Origin: PALSA-612 sp963704335
GTDB taxonomy: Bacteria > Actinomycetota > Thermoleophilia > Gaiellales > Gaiellaceae
Direction: 5' to 3'
DNA: 64,000 nucleotides
Assembly: GCA_963704335.1 (NCBI GenBank)
Contig: OY969889.1
Span: 2,480,001 to 2,544,000, forward strand
Shown: positions 1 to 9,922 of the stretch, one piece after another
How the letters are laid out: each line of letters opens with the position of its first letter
Numbering within the stretch: position 1 is the stretch's first letter
The notes under the pieces: generated by a model
What the model saw: the letters and a program-made list of their open reading frames with translations, nothing else
Told to the model about the DNA's origin: nothing
Databases searched by the model: none
Made by a program: the position numbers and the translations under genes

Positions 1-1
1 C

Positions 2-391
2 GGAATCGACATCACCATGGTCGGGCTGGACGTGACACACGAGGCGATCGTCGGCCCAGAGCGTGTCGAGCGGTTCCGCCACATGGGGCGTGTCGGGAAG
101 GTCGTGGCCGAATTGCTGGACTTCTTTTCGGGCTACCACCGAAAGACGTATGGGTGGAACGGCCCGCCCGTGCACGATGCGTTGGCGGTCGCTTCGGTGA
201 TCCGCCCCGAGTTGCTGGAGACGGCGCATCGCCGGGTCGTCGTCGACACGGAGTCAGAGCTGTGCCGCGGCCGGACGGTGGTCGACCTCTATCCGCGGGC
301 GAAGAGCACGCCCAACGCACACGTGGCCGTAGGAGTCGACGCGGCCGCCTTTCTCGACCTGCTCGAAGAGCGCATCGCCCTACTCAACTGA
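2..391 (+). CDS. nucleoside hydrolase (IunH-type), C-terminal part, 5' end outside window
   Basis: Only the last 129 residues are present; the frame is open to the left edge. It contains MVGLDVTH and the PVHDALAVASVI segment, which match the C-terminal part of inosine-uridine-preferring nucleoside hydrolases, where the His-Asp pair helps bind the ribose and the calcium ion. These enzymes split ribonucleosides into base and ribose in purine and pyrimidine salvage. The gene ends just before a REP-like repeat. A nucleoside-type BMP importer follows about 3.3 kb downstream, which fits a salvage role, although ftsK lies between them. The family call is good; the substrate cannot be given. Confidence 0.8.
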   Translation, partial: GIDITMVGLDVTHEAIVGPERVERFRHMGRVGKVVAELLDFFSGYHRKTYGWNGPPVHDALAVASVIRPELLETAHRRVVVDTESELCRGRTVVDLYPRAKSTPNAHVAVGVDAAAFLDLLEERIALLN

Positions 392-397
392 CCCAAA

Positions 398-457
398 CGG
401 ACACGTCCTAGTGCCTGGCACTGAGTTGTGCCAATTCAGTGCCAATCGATCCACAGC
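398..457 (+). repeat. REP-like element, copy 1, beside the RAYT gene
   Basis: The segment holds AGTGCC-T-GGCACT (410-422). It also holds a 9-base stem, TGGCACTGA (416-424) with TCAGTGCCA (436-444), around an 11-base loop. About 88 percent of its bases match a second intergenic copy at 49971-50030. It lies directly upstream of a REP-associated tyrosine transposase, the usual place for a RAYT-cognate REP. Confidence 0.75.
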
Positions 458-496
458 GGGTTTCTTGCCGTCGGCGGCACGTACCGTGAGCCGGCG

Positions 497-937
497 ATGG
501 CACGGGTTGCACGCACGTCTCTCCCCGACGGGTACTTCCACGTTTATGCACGAGGCATCGCCAGCGACGCACCCGTCTTCGTTGACGACGGCGACCGCGC
601 GTACTTCGTCGAGCTGCTCGCACGATGCATCGACAGGCACCGCTGGAGGTGCCATGCGTACACGGTCCTCTCGACGCACTATCACCTCGTCGTGGAGGCG
701 ACGCGCGCCGGTCTCTCGGCGGGCCTCCATCAGTTGAACGGCTGCTACTCCCGCCGGTTCAACAGGCGCCACGGGCGCTTCGGCCACGTCTTCGCCGAGC
801 GCTTCCAGACCCGCCTCATCGAGAGCGAGGACTACCTCTACGACGCGTGCGCGTACGTCCTGCAGAACCCCGTCGCGGCCGGGCTGTGCGACGCGCCGGA
901 GGAGTGGCCGTGGTCGTACGGCCGCTCCGCCACCTAG
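497..937 (+). CDS. REP-associated tyrosine transposase (RAYT, Y1/HUH family)
   Basis: This 146-residue protein has the standard opening MARVARTSLPDGYFHVYARG, the metal-binding HUH-like motif THYH near residue 58, and YSRRFNRRHGRFGHVFAERF with the likely nucleophilic tyrosine. An ALVQNP-like block (AYVLQNPVAAG) follows. RAYTs are single-copy HUH enzymes thought to nick and move REP hairpins. A GTG 69 bases upstream is in frame but lies inside the REP-like repeat, so the ATG at 497 is preferred. The stop codon overlaps the stop of the convergent secreted-protein gene through a shared CTAG. It is short compared with many RAYTs but carries all core motifs. Confidence 0.85.
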   Translation: MARVARTSLPDGYFHVYARGIASDAPVFVDDGDRAYFVELLARCIDRHRWRCHAYTVLSTHYHLVVEATRAGLSAGLHQLNGCYSRRFNRRHGRFGHVFAERFQTRLIESEDYLYDACAYVLQNPVAAGLCDAPEEWPWSYGRSAT

Positions 938-1350
938 CCGGCGACCCAGCGTTCCTTCGAGAGGAAGAAGCCGTGACCCGTGCTGTTGGCGCAGCTGAGC
1001 CCGACCAGGAGCGAGATGCACGTGAACGGCCCGCGCTTCCAGACGCTGCCGTACTTGAGCACGCGCGCCCGCTGGTCGTAGACGGTGTCGCCCGCGCAGG
1101 TCGGCCTCGCCGTACCACGGCCCATGGAGAGGCCCGTCCAGTCGAGCTGACATGGACGCCGCGGCTCCGGTCGCAGCCCGGACAGGATGTCGCAGCGGAG
1201 CGTCACCGGTCCCGAGCCCGTGATGTATCCACACGCGATGTTGCCTGACGGCATGCGGAACGTCTCGTACACGCTCTCGCGTCCCTGAGCCGAAGCGGCC
1301 ACCGCGACCGCGCAGACGACCGCTACGACCACCATCCAGACCAGCCGCAC
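934..1350 (-). CDS. small secreted protein with PSGNIAC motif (DUF6636-like)
   Basis: Starting at the GTG at 1350, the product is about 138 residues with a signal peptide: a short basic start, a hydrophobic stretch (VVVAVVCAVAVAASA) and likely cleavage after ASA. The mature part has spaced cysteines (NIACGYI, LRCDIL, PCQLDW, TCAGDT, FTCISL, LSCAN), probably forming disulfides, and ends GHGFFLS. The FRMPSGNIAC...LRCDI pattern matches a family of small exported actinobacterial proteins of unknown function, which I recall as DUF6636. The frame stays open upstream into ftsK, but GTG 1350 gives the best signal peptide; ATG 1335 is the alternative. No function is proposed. Confidence 0.65.
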   Translation of the reverse strand: MRLVWMVVVAVVCAVAVAASAQGRESVYETFRMPSGNIACGYITGSGPVTLRCDILSGLRPEPRRPCQLDWTGLSMGRGTARPTCAGDTVYDQRARVLKYGSVWKRGPFTCISLLVGLSCANSTGHGFFLSKERWVAG

Positions 1351-1397
1351 GGCGCGGATTATGCAGGAAGCGCGGCGCAGCCCACGAAATCGCCCCC

Positions 1398-3575
1398 ATG
1401 GCGCGCAAGAAGCGTTCTTCCAAGCTGCGCCCGAAGTCGCCGTCGCGCGTTCGCCGCCGGAAGAAGAAGCCCGCGCGGACGCGCAGCCATCACTACCCCG
1501 AGCTGATCGGGCTCTCACTCGTCGCCATCGGCCTGTTCCTCGGCGCCGTCCTGTATGGAGGCTGGAGCGCCGGCGTCGTCGGCGGCCGGCTGACCGATGG
1601 CCTCGAAGCGCTGATCGGGGCGGCTGTCTACGTGCTCCCGGTCGCGATGGTCTGCATCGGAGTGCTGGCCCTGGTGCGTAGCGAGCTGGTGGACATGCGT
1701 CCGTTCCGGATCGGGCTCATCGTCACCTCGGCCGGGTTGCTGCTCGTCCTCGGGGATGCCCACGGCGGCCACGCCGGGCGGGGCCTGGAAGCCGCGTTCT
1801 CCTGGCTGATCGGCTCTACAGGCGTCCTCATCCTCGGCACCTTCACGCTGCTTGCGGGACTGCTGCTGCTGACGGGCGCCTCCGTCGGTGCCATCGTCAG
1901 GCGTTCACACGGCGCCGTGCAGAGCGTTCGCCGGCGCGCAGCCGCACGCCAGGAGGAGACTCCGCTGGCCGAGGTGATCCCCCTCGAGCCGGCCCGTAAC
2001 CCCCAACCGCCGCTGGTGGACGGCGTCCACGACTACCCGGACATCACCGAGCAGACCGTCGAGCCCGCTCCGCTCGTCGCCGAGCCCGAGCAGCCGTGGG
2101 AGGAAACGCACCCGTCGCTGTTCGACCCGTCGGAGATCGCGAACGAGGCGTATCGCCTGCCCGACCGCACTCTGCTCCGTGCCTCGAAATCCACCGGAGG
2201 AGCATCGGCCGAGACGAGTGCGAGGGTGGCCGAGACGCTCGTCACAGCACTCGCGAACTTCGGCGTCGATGCGACCGTGGTGGGGGAGATCTCCGGCCCG
2301 CGGGTCACACGCTACGAGCTCCAGCTGGCGCCGGGCACGAAGGTCGCGAAGGTGGCGGCGCTGAAGGACGACCTGTCGTACGCGCTGGCGACGACGGAGA
2401 TCCGCATCCTCGCGCCGATCCCGGGCAAGCAGGCCGTAGGCGTGGAAGTCCCGAACGCCTCGCCGAACCTCGTCACGCTCGGTGATGTCTTCGACGACCT
2501 GCCGCAGGCGGCCAGCCCGCTCAGCGTCTGGCTGGGGAAGGACATCTCCGGCAACGCCGTCTGGACCGACCTCTCCCGCATGCCCCACCTGCTCATCGCG
2601 GGCACGACGGGCTCCGGCAAGTCCGGCTGCATCAACACGATCCTCACCTCGATCCTGCTGCGCGCCACGCCGGACGAGGTGCGGATGATCCTCGTCGATC
2701 CCAAGCGCATCGAGCTCGGCTACTACGAGTCGATCCCTCACCTGCTGACGCCCGTTGTCTCCAACCCGAAGCAGGCGGCCGCGGCGCTGACGAACGTCGT
2801 CGGAGAGATGGAGCGGCGTTACGAGCGCATGTCGCTCTTCCGCGCCCGCAGCCTGCCGGAGATGAACCGCGCGCTGCGCTCGCGCGGAGAGGCGCCGCTG
2901 CCCTACCTGCTGCTCGTCATCGACGAGCTCGCCGACCTGATGATGATCTCTCCGCAGGACGTGGAGGACTCGGTCATCCGGCTCGCCCAGAAGTCGCGCG
3001 CTGTCGGCATCCACCTGGTGCTCGCGACGCAGCGCCCGTCGGTGGACGTGATCACCGGGATGATCAAGGCCAACGTCCCCAGCCGGATAGCGTTTGCCGT
3101 CTCCAGTCAGACCGACTCGCGAGTGATCCTCGACCAGGCGGGCGCAGAGGCGCTGCTGGGCCAGGGCGACATGCTCTTCAAGCCGCTCGGCACGTCGCGG
3201 CTGCAGCGGCTTCAGGGTGCCTACGTGAGCGAGGAGGAGGTTGCGCTCGTGGTCGATCAGTGCCGCTCCCAGCGCCCGCAGGAGCTGGACGAGTCGCTGC
3301 TCGTCGCGCCCGAGCGGGAGCCTGACGAGGCCGGAGGAGACGAGGACTTCGACCCCGACGAGGACCCGCTGCTCGAGAAGGCGATCGAGATCGTCGTCCA
3401 GACGCAGACCGCGTCCGTGTCGCTCCTCCAGCGCCGCCTCCGCGTCGGTTACACGCGCGCGGGCCGCCTGATCGACATGCTGGAACGCCGCGGGATCATC
3501 TCCGGGTACGAGGGCTCCAAGCCGCGCAGGGTGCTCACCGGCTCCTCCGATATCGACTCGGCCGCGCACGGCTGA
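1398..3575 (+). CDS. ftsK: DNA translocase FtsK/SpoIIIE
   Basis: The 725-residue protein has a very basic N-terminus, four predicted membrane helices within roughly residues 35-170, and a variable Pro/Glu-rich linker. The motor follows, with Walker A GTTGSGKS near residue 402 and Walker B LLLVIDELADL near 505. A C-terminal winged-helix gamma domain (about 655-715) contains SVSLLQRRLRVGYTRAGRLI, which reads KOPS-like polar sequences. FtsK sits at the septum and pumps chromosome ends into the daughter cells. It is compact for the family because the linker is short. No clear ribosome-binding site precedes the ATG; the MARKKR opening decides the start. Confidence 0.97.
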   Translation: MARKKRSSKLRPKSPSRVRRRKKKPARTRSHHYPELIGLSLVAIGLFLGAVLYGGWSAGVVGGRLTDGLEALIGAAVYVLPVAMVCIGVLALVRSELVDMRPFRIGLIVTSAGLLLVLGDAHGGHAGRGLEAAFSWLIGSTGVLILGTFTLLAGLLLLTGASVGAIVRRSHGAVQSVRRRAAARQEETPLAEVIPLEPARNPQPPLVDGVHDYPDITEQTVEPAPLVAEPEQPWEETHPSLFDPSEIANEAYRLPDRTLLRASKSTGGASAETSARVAETLVTALANFGVDATVVGEISGPRVTRYELQLAPGTKVAKVAALKDDLSYALATTEIRILAPIPGKQAVGVEVPNASPNLVTLGDVFDDLPQAASPLSVWLGKDISGNAVWTDLSRMPHLLIAGTTGSGKSGCINTILTSILLRATPDEVRMILVDPKRIELGYYESIPHLLTPVVSNPKQAAAALTNVVGEMERRYERMSLFRARSLPEMNRALRSRGEAPLPYLLLVIDELADLMMISPQDVEDSVIRLAQKSRAVGIHLVLATQRPSVDVITGMIKANVPSRIAFAVSSQTDSRVILDQAGAEALLGQGDMLFKPLGTSRLQRLQGAYVSEEEVALVVDQCRSQRPQELDESLLVAPEREPDEAGGDEDFDPDEDPLLEKAIEIVVQTQTASVSLLQRRLRVGYTRAGRLIDMLERRGIISGYEGSKPRRVLTGSSDIDSAAHG

Positions 3576-3666
3576 TCACGAGTCGGTTGCACCAGCCACT
3601 AGCTCCAACTTCGGGTTACGATCAGGCGTCTTAGTTAGTCGGCAATCGAACCCTTAGGGAGGGCAA

Positions 3667-4707
3667 GTGAAGATATCTAGAAGGCTGGCCGGCTCGGCCG
3701 GCGTATTTGCCGCTGTAGCCATGGCCGCAACGGCGCTGATCGCCACGGGCGTCAGCTCGGCGGCGCCGAGCCAGAGCCAGTTCCTGGCGGGCGTCGTCTC
3801 CGACGTCGGCCGCTTCAACGACAAGGGCTTCAACCAGCTCTCGTTGCAGGGCTGTAAGACCGGCGCCAAGAGGGCCGGCGGAACATGCCGCGCGTTCGAG
3901 TCGCGCTCCACAGCGGACTACGTCCCGAACTTCACGAGGCTCGTGAGGGCCGACGCGAACATCATGGTCGCCACCGGCTTCCTGCTCGCGGATGGCCTGG
4001 CAACGATCGCGAAGAAGTTCCGCACGTCGCACTTCACGATCGTCGACTACTCCGTGAAGTCGGCTCCGTTCGCGAACAAGGCCGGCAAGCCGCTGTTCAG
4101 GAACGTCCTCGGGCTCACGTTCGAGACGAACGAGAACAGCTACATGATCGGCTGCCTCGCCGGCCTGATGGCAAAGCGGGCGGGCGGCAACACGATCAGC
4201 GCCACCGGCGGCATCAAGATCCCGACGGTGACGATCTTCATCGCGGCCTACGCAGCCGGTGCCAAGAAGTGTGCGCCGGGCACGAAGACGCTGGTCGACT
4301 ACTCGCAGGACTTCGTCGACCAGGCGAAGTGCAAGGAGCTCGCCCTGAACCACATCGACGGCGGCTCCAAGGTCGAGTTCGCGGTCGCCGGTAACTGCGG
4401 CCTCGGTGCGCTCGACGCGGCCAAGGAAGCGAAGATCTGGGGCGTCGGAGTGGACAAGGACCAGGCGTTCCTCGGTCCGCACATCCTCACCAGCGCGGTG
4501 AAGAAGGTCGACCGCGCAGTCATCGCGGCGATCACCGCCGAGGACCTCGGCCTCTTCGCCGGCGGGACCGACCTCAACTTCAACCTGAAGAACGGCGGCG
4601 TCGCCATCGGCAAGATCAGCAAGGCGGTGCCGAAGGCGTACATCAAGAGGATGAACGCGCTGGGTGTCCAGATCATCCAGGGCAAGATCAAGCCTCCGAA
4701 GACCTAG
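3667..4707 (+). CDS. BMP-family ABC transporter substrate-binding protein
   Basis: A 346-residue exported protein of the Bmp/PnrA type, the binding proteins of nucleoside importers. It begins with a signal peptide (MKISRRLAGSAG... cleaved near SSAAP). The GVVSDVGRFNDKGFNQLS segment is the family hallmark: the Asp of the first strand and the FND/N loop bind the nucleoside. GVGVDKDQAFLG is a second hallmark. No lipobox cysteine follows the signal, so unlike most relatives it is probably not a lipoprotein. The GTG start has a strong AGGGAGG site. A TACGAT hexamer at 3617-3622 is a possible -10. A terminator hairpin follows, so the binding protein may be made in excess of the transporter. Confidence 0.92.
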   Translation: MKISRRLAGSAGVFAAVAMAATALIATGVSSAAPSQSQFLAGVVSDVGRFNDKGFNQLSLQGCKTGAKRAGGTCRAFESRSTADYVPNFTRLVRADANIMVATGFLLADGLATIAKKFRTSHFTIVDYSVKSAPFANKAGKPLFRNVLGLTFETNENSYMIGCLAGLMAKRAGGNTISATGGIKIPTVTIFIAAYAAGAKKCAPGTKTLVDYSQDFVDQAKCKELALNHIDGGSKVEFAVAGNCGLGALDAAKEAKIWGVGVDKDQAFLGPHILTSAVKKVDRAVIAAITAEDLGLFAGGTDLNFNLKNGGVAIGKISKAVPKAYIKRMNALGVQIIQGKIKPPKT

Positions 4708-4730
4708 GCGCAGCGCACACGCAACACGCA

Positions 4731-4758
4731 AGAGGGCGGGCCTCCGGGCCCGCCCTCT
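4731..4758 (+). terminator. intrinsic terminator or attenuator after the binding-protein gene
   Basis: An 11-base perfect stem, AGAGGGCGGGC with GCCCGCCCTCT, surrounds a 6-base loop and is followed by TCGTT. It lies between the BMP gene and the ATPase gene. It could lower read-through so that the binding protein outnumbers the membrane parts. Confidence 0.75.
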
Positions 4759-4791
4759 TCGTTGGTGCGACCACGCCGCAGCGACGCGCCA

Positions 4792-4797
4792 TAGAAT
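4792..4797 (+). promoter_or_regulatory. -10 element TAGAAT of the ABC ATPase gene
   Basis: TAGAAT lies 10 bases before the ATG at 4808, with no ribosome-binding site between. Transcription would begin within a few bases of the start codon, giving a leaderless or nearly leaderless message downstream of the terminator at 4731-4758. Confidence 0.5.
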
Positions 4798-4807
4798 CGC
4801 GGCGCGG

Positions 4808-6339
<1,532 letters not shown>

Positions 6340-6343
<4 letters not shown>

Positions 6344-7608
6344 GCACGGAACCGACAGTCACGCAACCGGCGCCGGAGGGCGAGCCCGGGACGGCGGCCG
6401 CGCGCTTCGACCGCTGGCAGCGTGCAGGCGGCTGGGTGGCGCCACTGCTGACGGCGATCCTCGCGTTCGCCGCCGGCGGCCTCGTCGTGCTCGCCACGGG
6501 CCACAGTCCCGTCAAGGTCTACCAGGGCATCTGGGAGGGCACGGGCCTCGAGTGGTTCTTCCAGGTGGGCTCCCACGAGGTGGGCCTCCCGTTCAGCGAC
6601 GCCAAGGTCTGGTTCCCGTGGAATGTGAACGACTTCGACTCGATCGCTGCCACGAACCTCCAGCAGACGCTCATCCTCTGGACGACCCTCGTGCTCACCG
6701 GGCTCGCCGTCGCCTTCGCCTTCCGGTGCGGTCTCTTCAACATCGGCGGCCAGGGCCAGTACTTCGTCGGCGCGTACTTCGCGATTTGGATCGGCTCGTC
6801 GTTCGGCGAAATGAACAGCTTCGTCCACATCACGTTCGCGATCGTCGCCGCCGCGCTGGCCGGCGCTGCCTGGGCCGGTATTGCCGGGATCCTCAAGGCG
6901 ACGGTCGGCGCGCATGAGGTGATCACGACGATCATGCTCAACTGGATCGCGTACTACGTGGGGCTGTACCTCTTCGGCCAGGGCGGCCCACTGCAGAACA
7001 GCGAGCAAGTCTTCAGCCCGACGTCGAACACCGTTGCGGAGAGCGCGAAGCTGCCGGTCTTCTGGGGGGACCCGGTGCTGCAAGGCCTCCACATGGGCCT
7101 CTTCATCGCACTGGCGTCACTCGTCGCGTTCTGGATCATCATCAGCAGGACGACGCTCGGCTACGAGGTGCGCGCGGTCGGCTTCAACCCCGAGGCTGCA
7201 CGCTACGGGGGAATCTCGGTAGCTCGCAACTACTTCCTGGCCATGGCGATCTCGGGCGTCTTCGCCGGCATGGCGGGCGCGATCGACATGCTCGGGTGGC
7301 GCTTCTCGATCGGCTTCTCGGACATCCAGTCCTCTGCGATCGGGTTCGTCGGCATCGCCGTCGCGCTCCTCGGCCGCAACACCGCGCTCGGCGTGGGCCT
7401 GTCTGCGCTCGTGTTTGCGGCACTGCTCAACGGCACCGCGTCGCGAAACATCCCGCCCGAGGCGTTCGACATCCCCGAGCAGGCCGGGAATCTCTCGCTC
7501 ACGATTCAGGCGCTCGTGCTGCTGTTCATCGGCGCCGACATCGTGATCCTCTGGCTCTGGAACAAGAGCGGCCAGAAGATCAGAGTCGGCAGAGGGTCGC
7601 CGGTGTGA
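6340..7608 (+). CDS. nucleoside-type ABC transporter permease 1 (NupP/YufP-like)
   Basis: A 422-residue BPD_transp_2-family integral membrane protein with about ten helices. A soluble Pro/Glu-rich N-terminal tail precedes the first helix (WVAPLLTAILAFAAGGLVVL). Typical family segments are GLFNIGGQGQYFVGA and a VGAHEVITTIMLNWIAYY stretch containing the EVI..IMLN motif that contacts the ATPase. The GTG start overlaps the ATPase stop (GTGA), and the gene's own stop overlaps permease 2 in the same way, so the subunits are translationally coupled. Confidence 0.92.
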
Positions 7609-8834
7609 GCGTCAACGTCCCGACCGTTGAGGCCGGACGCCTCGCAGATCTGCTCAGGCCGACCTACCTCGCTTGGACCGGCATCGCGCTGGGAGTCGTT
7701 GCGTTCTGGGTGGCGCTGCCACCTCTGACGGTTCGATCACCGTTCGTTCCGCTCGCGATCGGCGGCATCGGTATCGCTCTCGGTCTGTGGGCGCGGCGCC
7801 TCGGCGTCGGCCGCCGTCTCGCGTGGGGCGCTGTTGCGGCGGCCACCCTCGGCATCCTGCTCGGCTGGCTCGCGACACGGTCGGAGGTCACGTCGCTCGA
7901 GCAGGCCTTCGTGTGGTCGGCACTCATCGCCGCCACGCTCCGCGCGGCGACACCGCTGACGTTCGCCGCGCTCGGCGGGATCTTCTCCGAACGCAGCGGC
8001 GTGGTGAACATCGGCCTCGAAGGCATGATGCTGATGGGCGCGTTCTTCGGCTTCCTCGGAGCCGACAAGATGGGAGCCTGGTACTGGGGCATCGTGGCCG
8101 GCGTGATCGCGGGCGCCGCGCTCGCGCTCGTGCACGCTTTCATCTCTATCCATCTGCGCTCGGACCAGATCGTCAGCGGCACCGCCGTGAACTTCCTCGC
8201 GCTGGGAGTCACCGGCTACTTCTTCATCGAGGTCTACACCGACCAGGGAACGCCGGGCGACGTCTCGTTCACGCCTACGGTCTCGCTGAACTGGCTCGGG
8301 ATCCCCGAGGACTCGTTCGTGGACAAGGCCTTCGGGGACATGAACATCCTGATCTGGGTGGCTCTGGTATCGGTCGTCGTCGCGCACTTCGTGCTCTTCC
8401 GGACGCCGGTCGGTCTGCGGCTGCGCTCGGTGGGCGAGCATCCGAAGGCTGCCGATACGGTCGGCATCTCGGTCTATCTGACGAGGTACAGCGCGGTCGT
8501 GGTCTCCGGCGCGCTGGCGGGCATCGGCGGCGTCTACCTCTCGAACGGCATCACCCACGCGTTCTCGGAGAACATGACCGCGGGCCGCGGCTTCATCGCG
8601 CTGGCAGCCGTGATCTTCGGCCGGTGGCGGCCGGTCGGCGCCTTCGCCGCCTGCCTGCTGTTCGGATTCACCGAGGCCCTCGCGCTGCGGCTTCCGGGCG
8701 CGTACGGATCCGACGCTGCCTGGACGACGTTGTTCCGAGGGTTGCCGTACGTCGTGACGCTCATCGTCGTGGCCGGGGTCGTCGGACGATCGATCCCACC
8801 CGCCGCCGTCGGCCGGCCCTACGTCAAGCAATGA
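7605..8834 (+). CDS. nucleoside-type ABC transporter permease 2 (NupQ/YufQ-like)
   Basis: A 409-residue BPD_transp_2 permease, the second membrane half of the importer. It carries GGIFSERSGVVNIGLEGMML, the hallmark of this subfamily, then helices around AGVIAGAALALVHAF and the RSDQIVSGTAVNFLALG coupling segment. The frame remains open far upstream inside permease 1, but the GTG at 7605 overlaps its stop (GTGA) and starts just before the first conserved region. The stop overlaps the next small membrane gene (ATGA). Confidence 0.92.
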   Translation: MSVNVPTVEAGRLADLLRPTYLAWTGIALGVVAFWVALPPLTVRSPFVPLAIGGIGIALGLWARRLGVGRRLAWGAVAAATLGILLGWLATRSEVTSLEQAFVWSALIAATLRAATPLTFAALGGIFSERSGVVNIGLEGMMLMGAFFGFLGADKMGAWYWGIVAGVIAGAALALVHAFISIHLRSDQIVSGTAVNFLALGVTGYFFIEVYTDQGTPGDVSFTPTVSLNWLGIPEDSFVDKAFGDMNILIWVALVSVVVAHFVLFRTPVGLRLRSVGEHPKAADTVGISVYLTRYSAVVVSGALAGIGGVYLSNGITHAFSENMTAGRGFIALAAVIFGRWRPVGAFAACLLFGFTEALALRLPGAYGSDAAWTTLFRGLPYVVTLIVVAGVVGRSIPPAAVGRPYVKQ

Positions 8835-9181
8835 CGGCCATGGAGTTGCCTCGCGCGCGGAATCCGCGCGCCTCTCTGTCGCTCGTCGTCGGCGTCGTCG
8901 CCGTCGCGATCGTGCCGCTCGCAATTGCTGCCTCGCAGTACTTCGACGAGCTCACGCTGGTGCAATCGTGCGCGTCTGCTGCGCTCGCGGCGCTGCTCGG
9001 CATTTTCGCAATCGCCCTCGCCCGCCGTGGGCGGGAGACGGTGCAGCGGACGCTCGGCCGGAGCGGGGGAGAGGGCACGGCGCGGGTGGGGAAGTGGCTC
9101 GGCATTCTCGCGCTCTGGATCGCCGCGACGACAGGATTGGCACTCGCCTTCTATGCTCTGTTGACCCTGTTCGCTGACTGA
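8831..9181 (+). CDS. small membrane protein of unknown function
   Basis: A 116-residue protein with three or four hydrophobic helices: SLVVGVVAVAIVPLAIAAS, CASAALAALLGIFAIALA and WLGILALWIAATTGLALAFY. A basic loop (RRGRETVQRTLGRSGGEG) lies between the second and third. The repeated 'helix-small loop-helix' layout resembles DUF4190-type proteins, but I cannot assign a family. It is coupled to permease 2 by an ATGA overlap, so it is made with the importer. Whether it belongs to the transporter is unknown. Confidence 0.7.
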   Translation: MTAMELPRARNPRASLSLVVGVVAVAIVPLAIAASQYFDELTLVQSCASAALAALLGIFAIALARRGRETVQRTLGRSGGEGTARVGKWLGILALWIAATTGLALAFYALLTLFAD

Positions 9182-9190
9182 GCTCTTCCG

Positions 9191-9196
9191 TAGAAT
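9191..9196 (+). promoter_or_regulatory. -10 element TAGAAT of the rodZ-like gene
   Basis: TAGAAT ends 8 bases before the ATG at 9205, and there is no ribosome-binding site. This fits a leaderless start for the rodZ-like/cinA/recA run. Confidence 0.55.
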
Positions 9197-9204
9197 CACC
9201 GCGA

Positions 9205-9918
9205 ATGTTCGAGATCGGAACCAGCCTCCGAGAAGCCCGCCTTCGGAAGGGCATCGAGATCGACGAGGCCGAGCGAGCGACGAAGGTCCGCGCCAAGTAT
9301 CTGCGGGCGCTGGAGACGGAGAGCTTCGACATCCTCCCGGGCCAGGCGTACATCAAGAGCTTCCTCAAGACGTACGCCGACTACCTCGACCTCGACGGCC
9401 AGCTGTTCCTCGACGAGTACACGTCGCGGTTCTGGATCGACGAAGAGCCGGGGTCGATCCGCTCGAGACGCATCCGCATCAGGGAGCACCATCACAAGCG
9501 GGCCGAGCGGCGCATGGTCATGCTGACCGTGGTCGGTATTGCCGTCGTCACAGCGCTCGTCATTGCGGCGTGGAACTACGGCGACCCTGACACCGGGGAC
9601 ACGAAGATCCCCAACCTCCCTGCAGCCGCCCGCACCCACGTGCCGAAGAACCAGGCAGTGTTCGTCGTTCGTGCGGTCGACGGCGCGTCGCTGCTCGAAT
9701 CGCGGAAGGGCGGTCCGACCGGCCAGGTGCTCTTCCAGGGGACGCTCGAGAAAGGCGAGAAGCAGCGCTTCGTCGGCAAGCGGCTCTGGTTCAACGTCGG
9801 CTCCCCGGAGAACCTCCACGCCACGCTCGGTGGGACGCCGGCGTCGCTGGGCATGGGCTGTCCGCAGGTGGTGACCGTCACCCGCAGGCAGGTGACTTCG
9901 AAGTCCAGCTGCGGCTAG
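9205..9918 (+). CDS. RodZ-like helix-turn-helix membrane protein
   Basis: The 237-residue protein has a cytoplasmic HTH_25 domain (about 1-70; SLREARLRKGIEIDEAERAT, then QAYIKSFLKTYADYL). A basic stretch (HHHKRAERR) and one membrane helix (MVMLTVVGIAVVTALVIAAW, about 98-117) follow. The extracytoplasmic C-terminal domain is DUF4115-like (LLFQGTLEKGEKQRFVGKRL). RodZ proteins link MreB to the elongation machinery; many actinobacteria keep a short version between ftsK and cinA/recA, the position found here. The cell-shape role is inferred from the family. Confidence 0.85.
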   Translation: MFEIGTSLREARLRKGIEIDEAERATKVRAKYLRALETESFDILPGQAYIKSFLKTYADYLDLDGQLFLDEYTSRFWIDEEPGSIRSRRIRIREHHHKRAERRMVMLTVVGIAVVTALVIAAWNYGDPDTGDTKIPNLPAAARTHVPKNQAVFVVRAVDGASLLESRKGGPTGQVLFQGTLEKGEKQRFVGKRLWFNVGSPENLHATLGGTPASLGMGCPQVVTVTRRQVTSKSSCG

Positions 9919-9922
9919 GCCG

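Noticed and set aside
380..1423. 347-codon minus-strand frame
   Set aside because: It is antisense to the RAYT gene and overlaps the secreted protein in another frame. It has no domain, and its Arg/Ala-rich composition is typical of shadow frames in GC-rich DNA.
1905..3569. 554-codon minus-strand frame inside ftsK
   Set aside because: Fully antisense to a clear ftsK with every motor motif; the product is low-complexity Arg/Leu/Asp.
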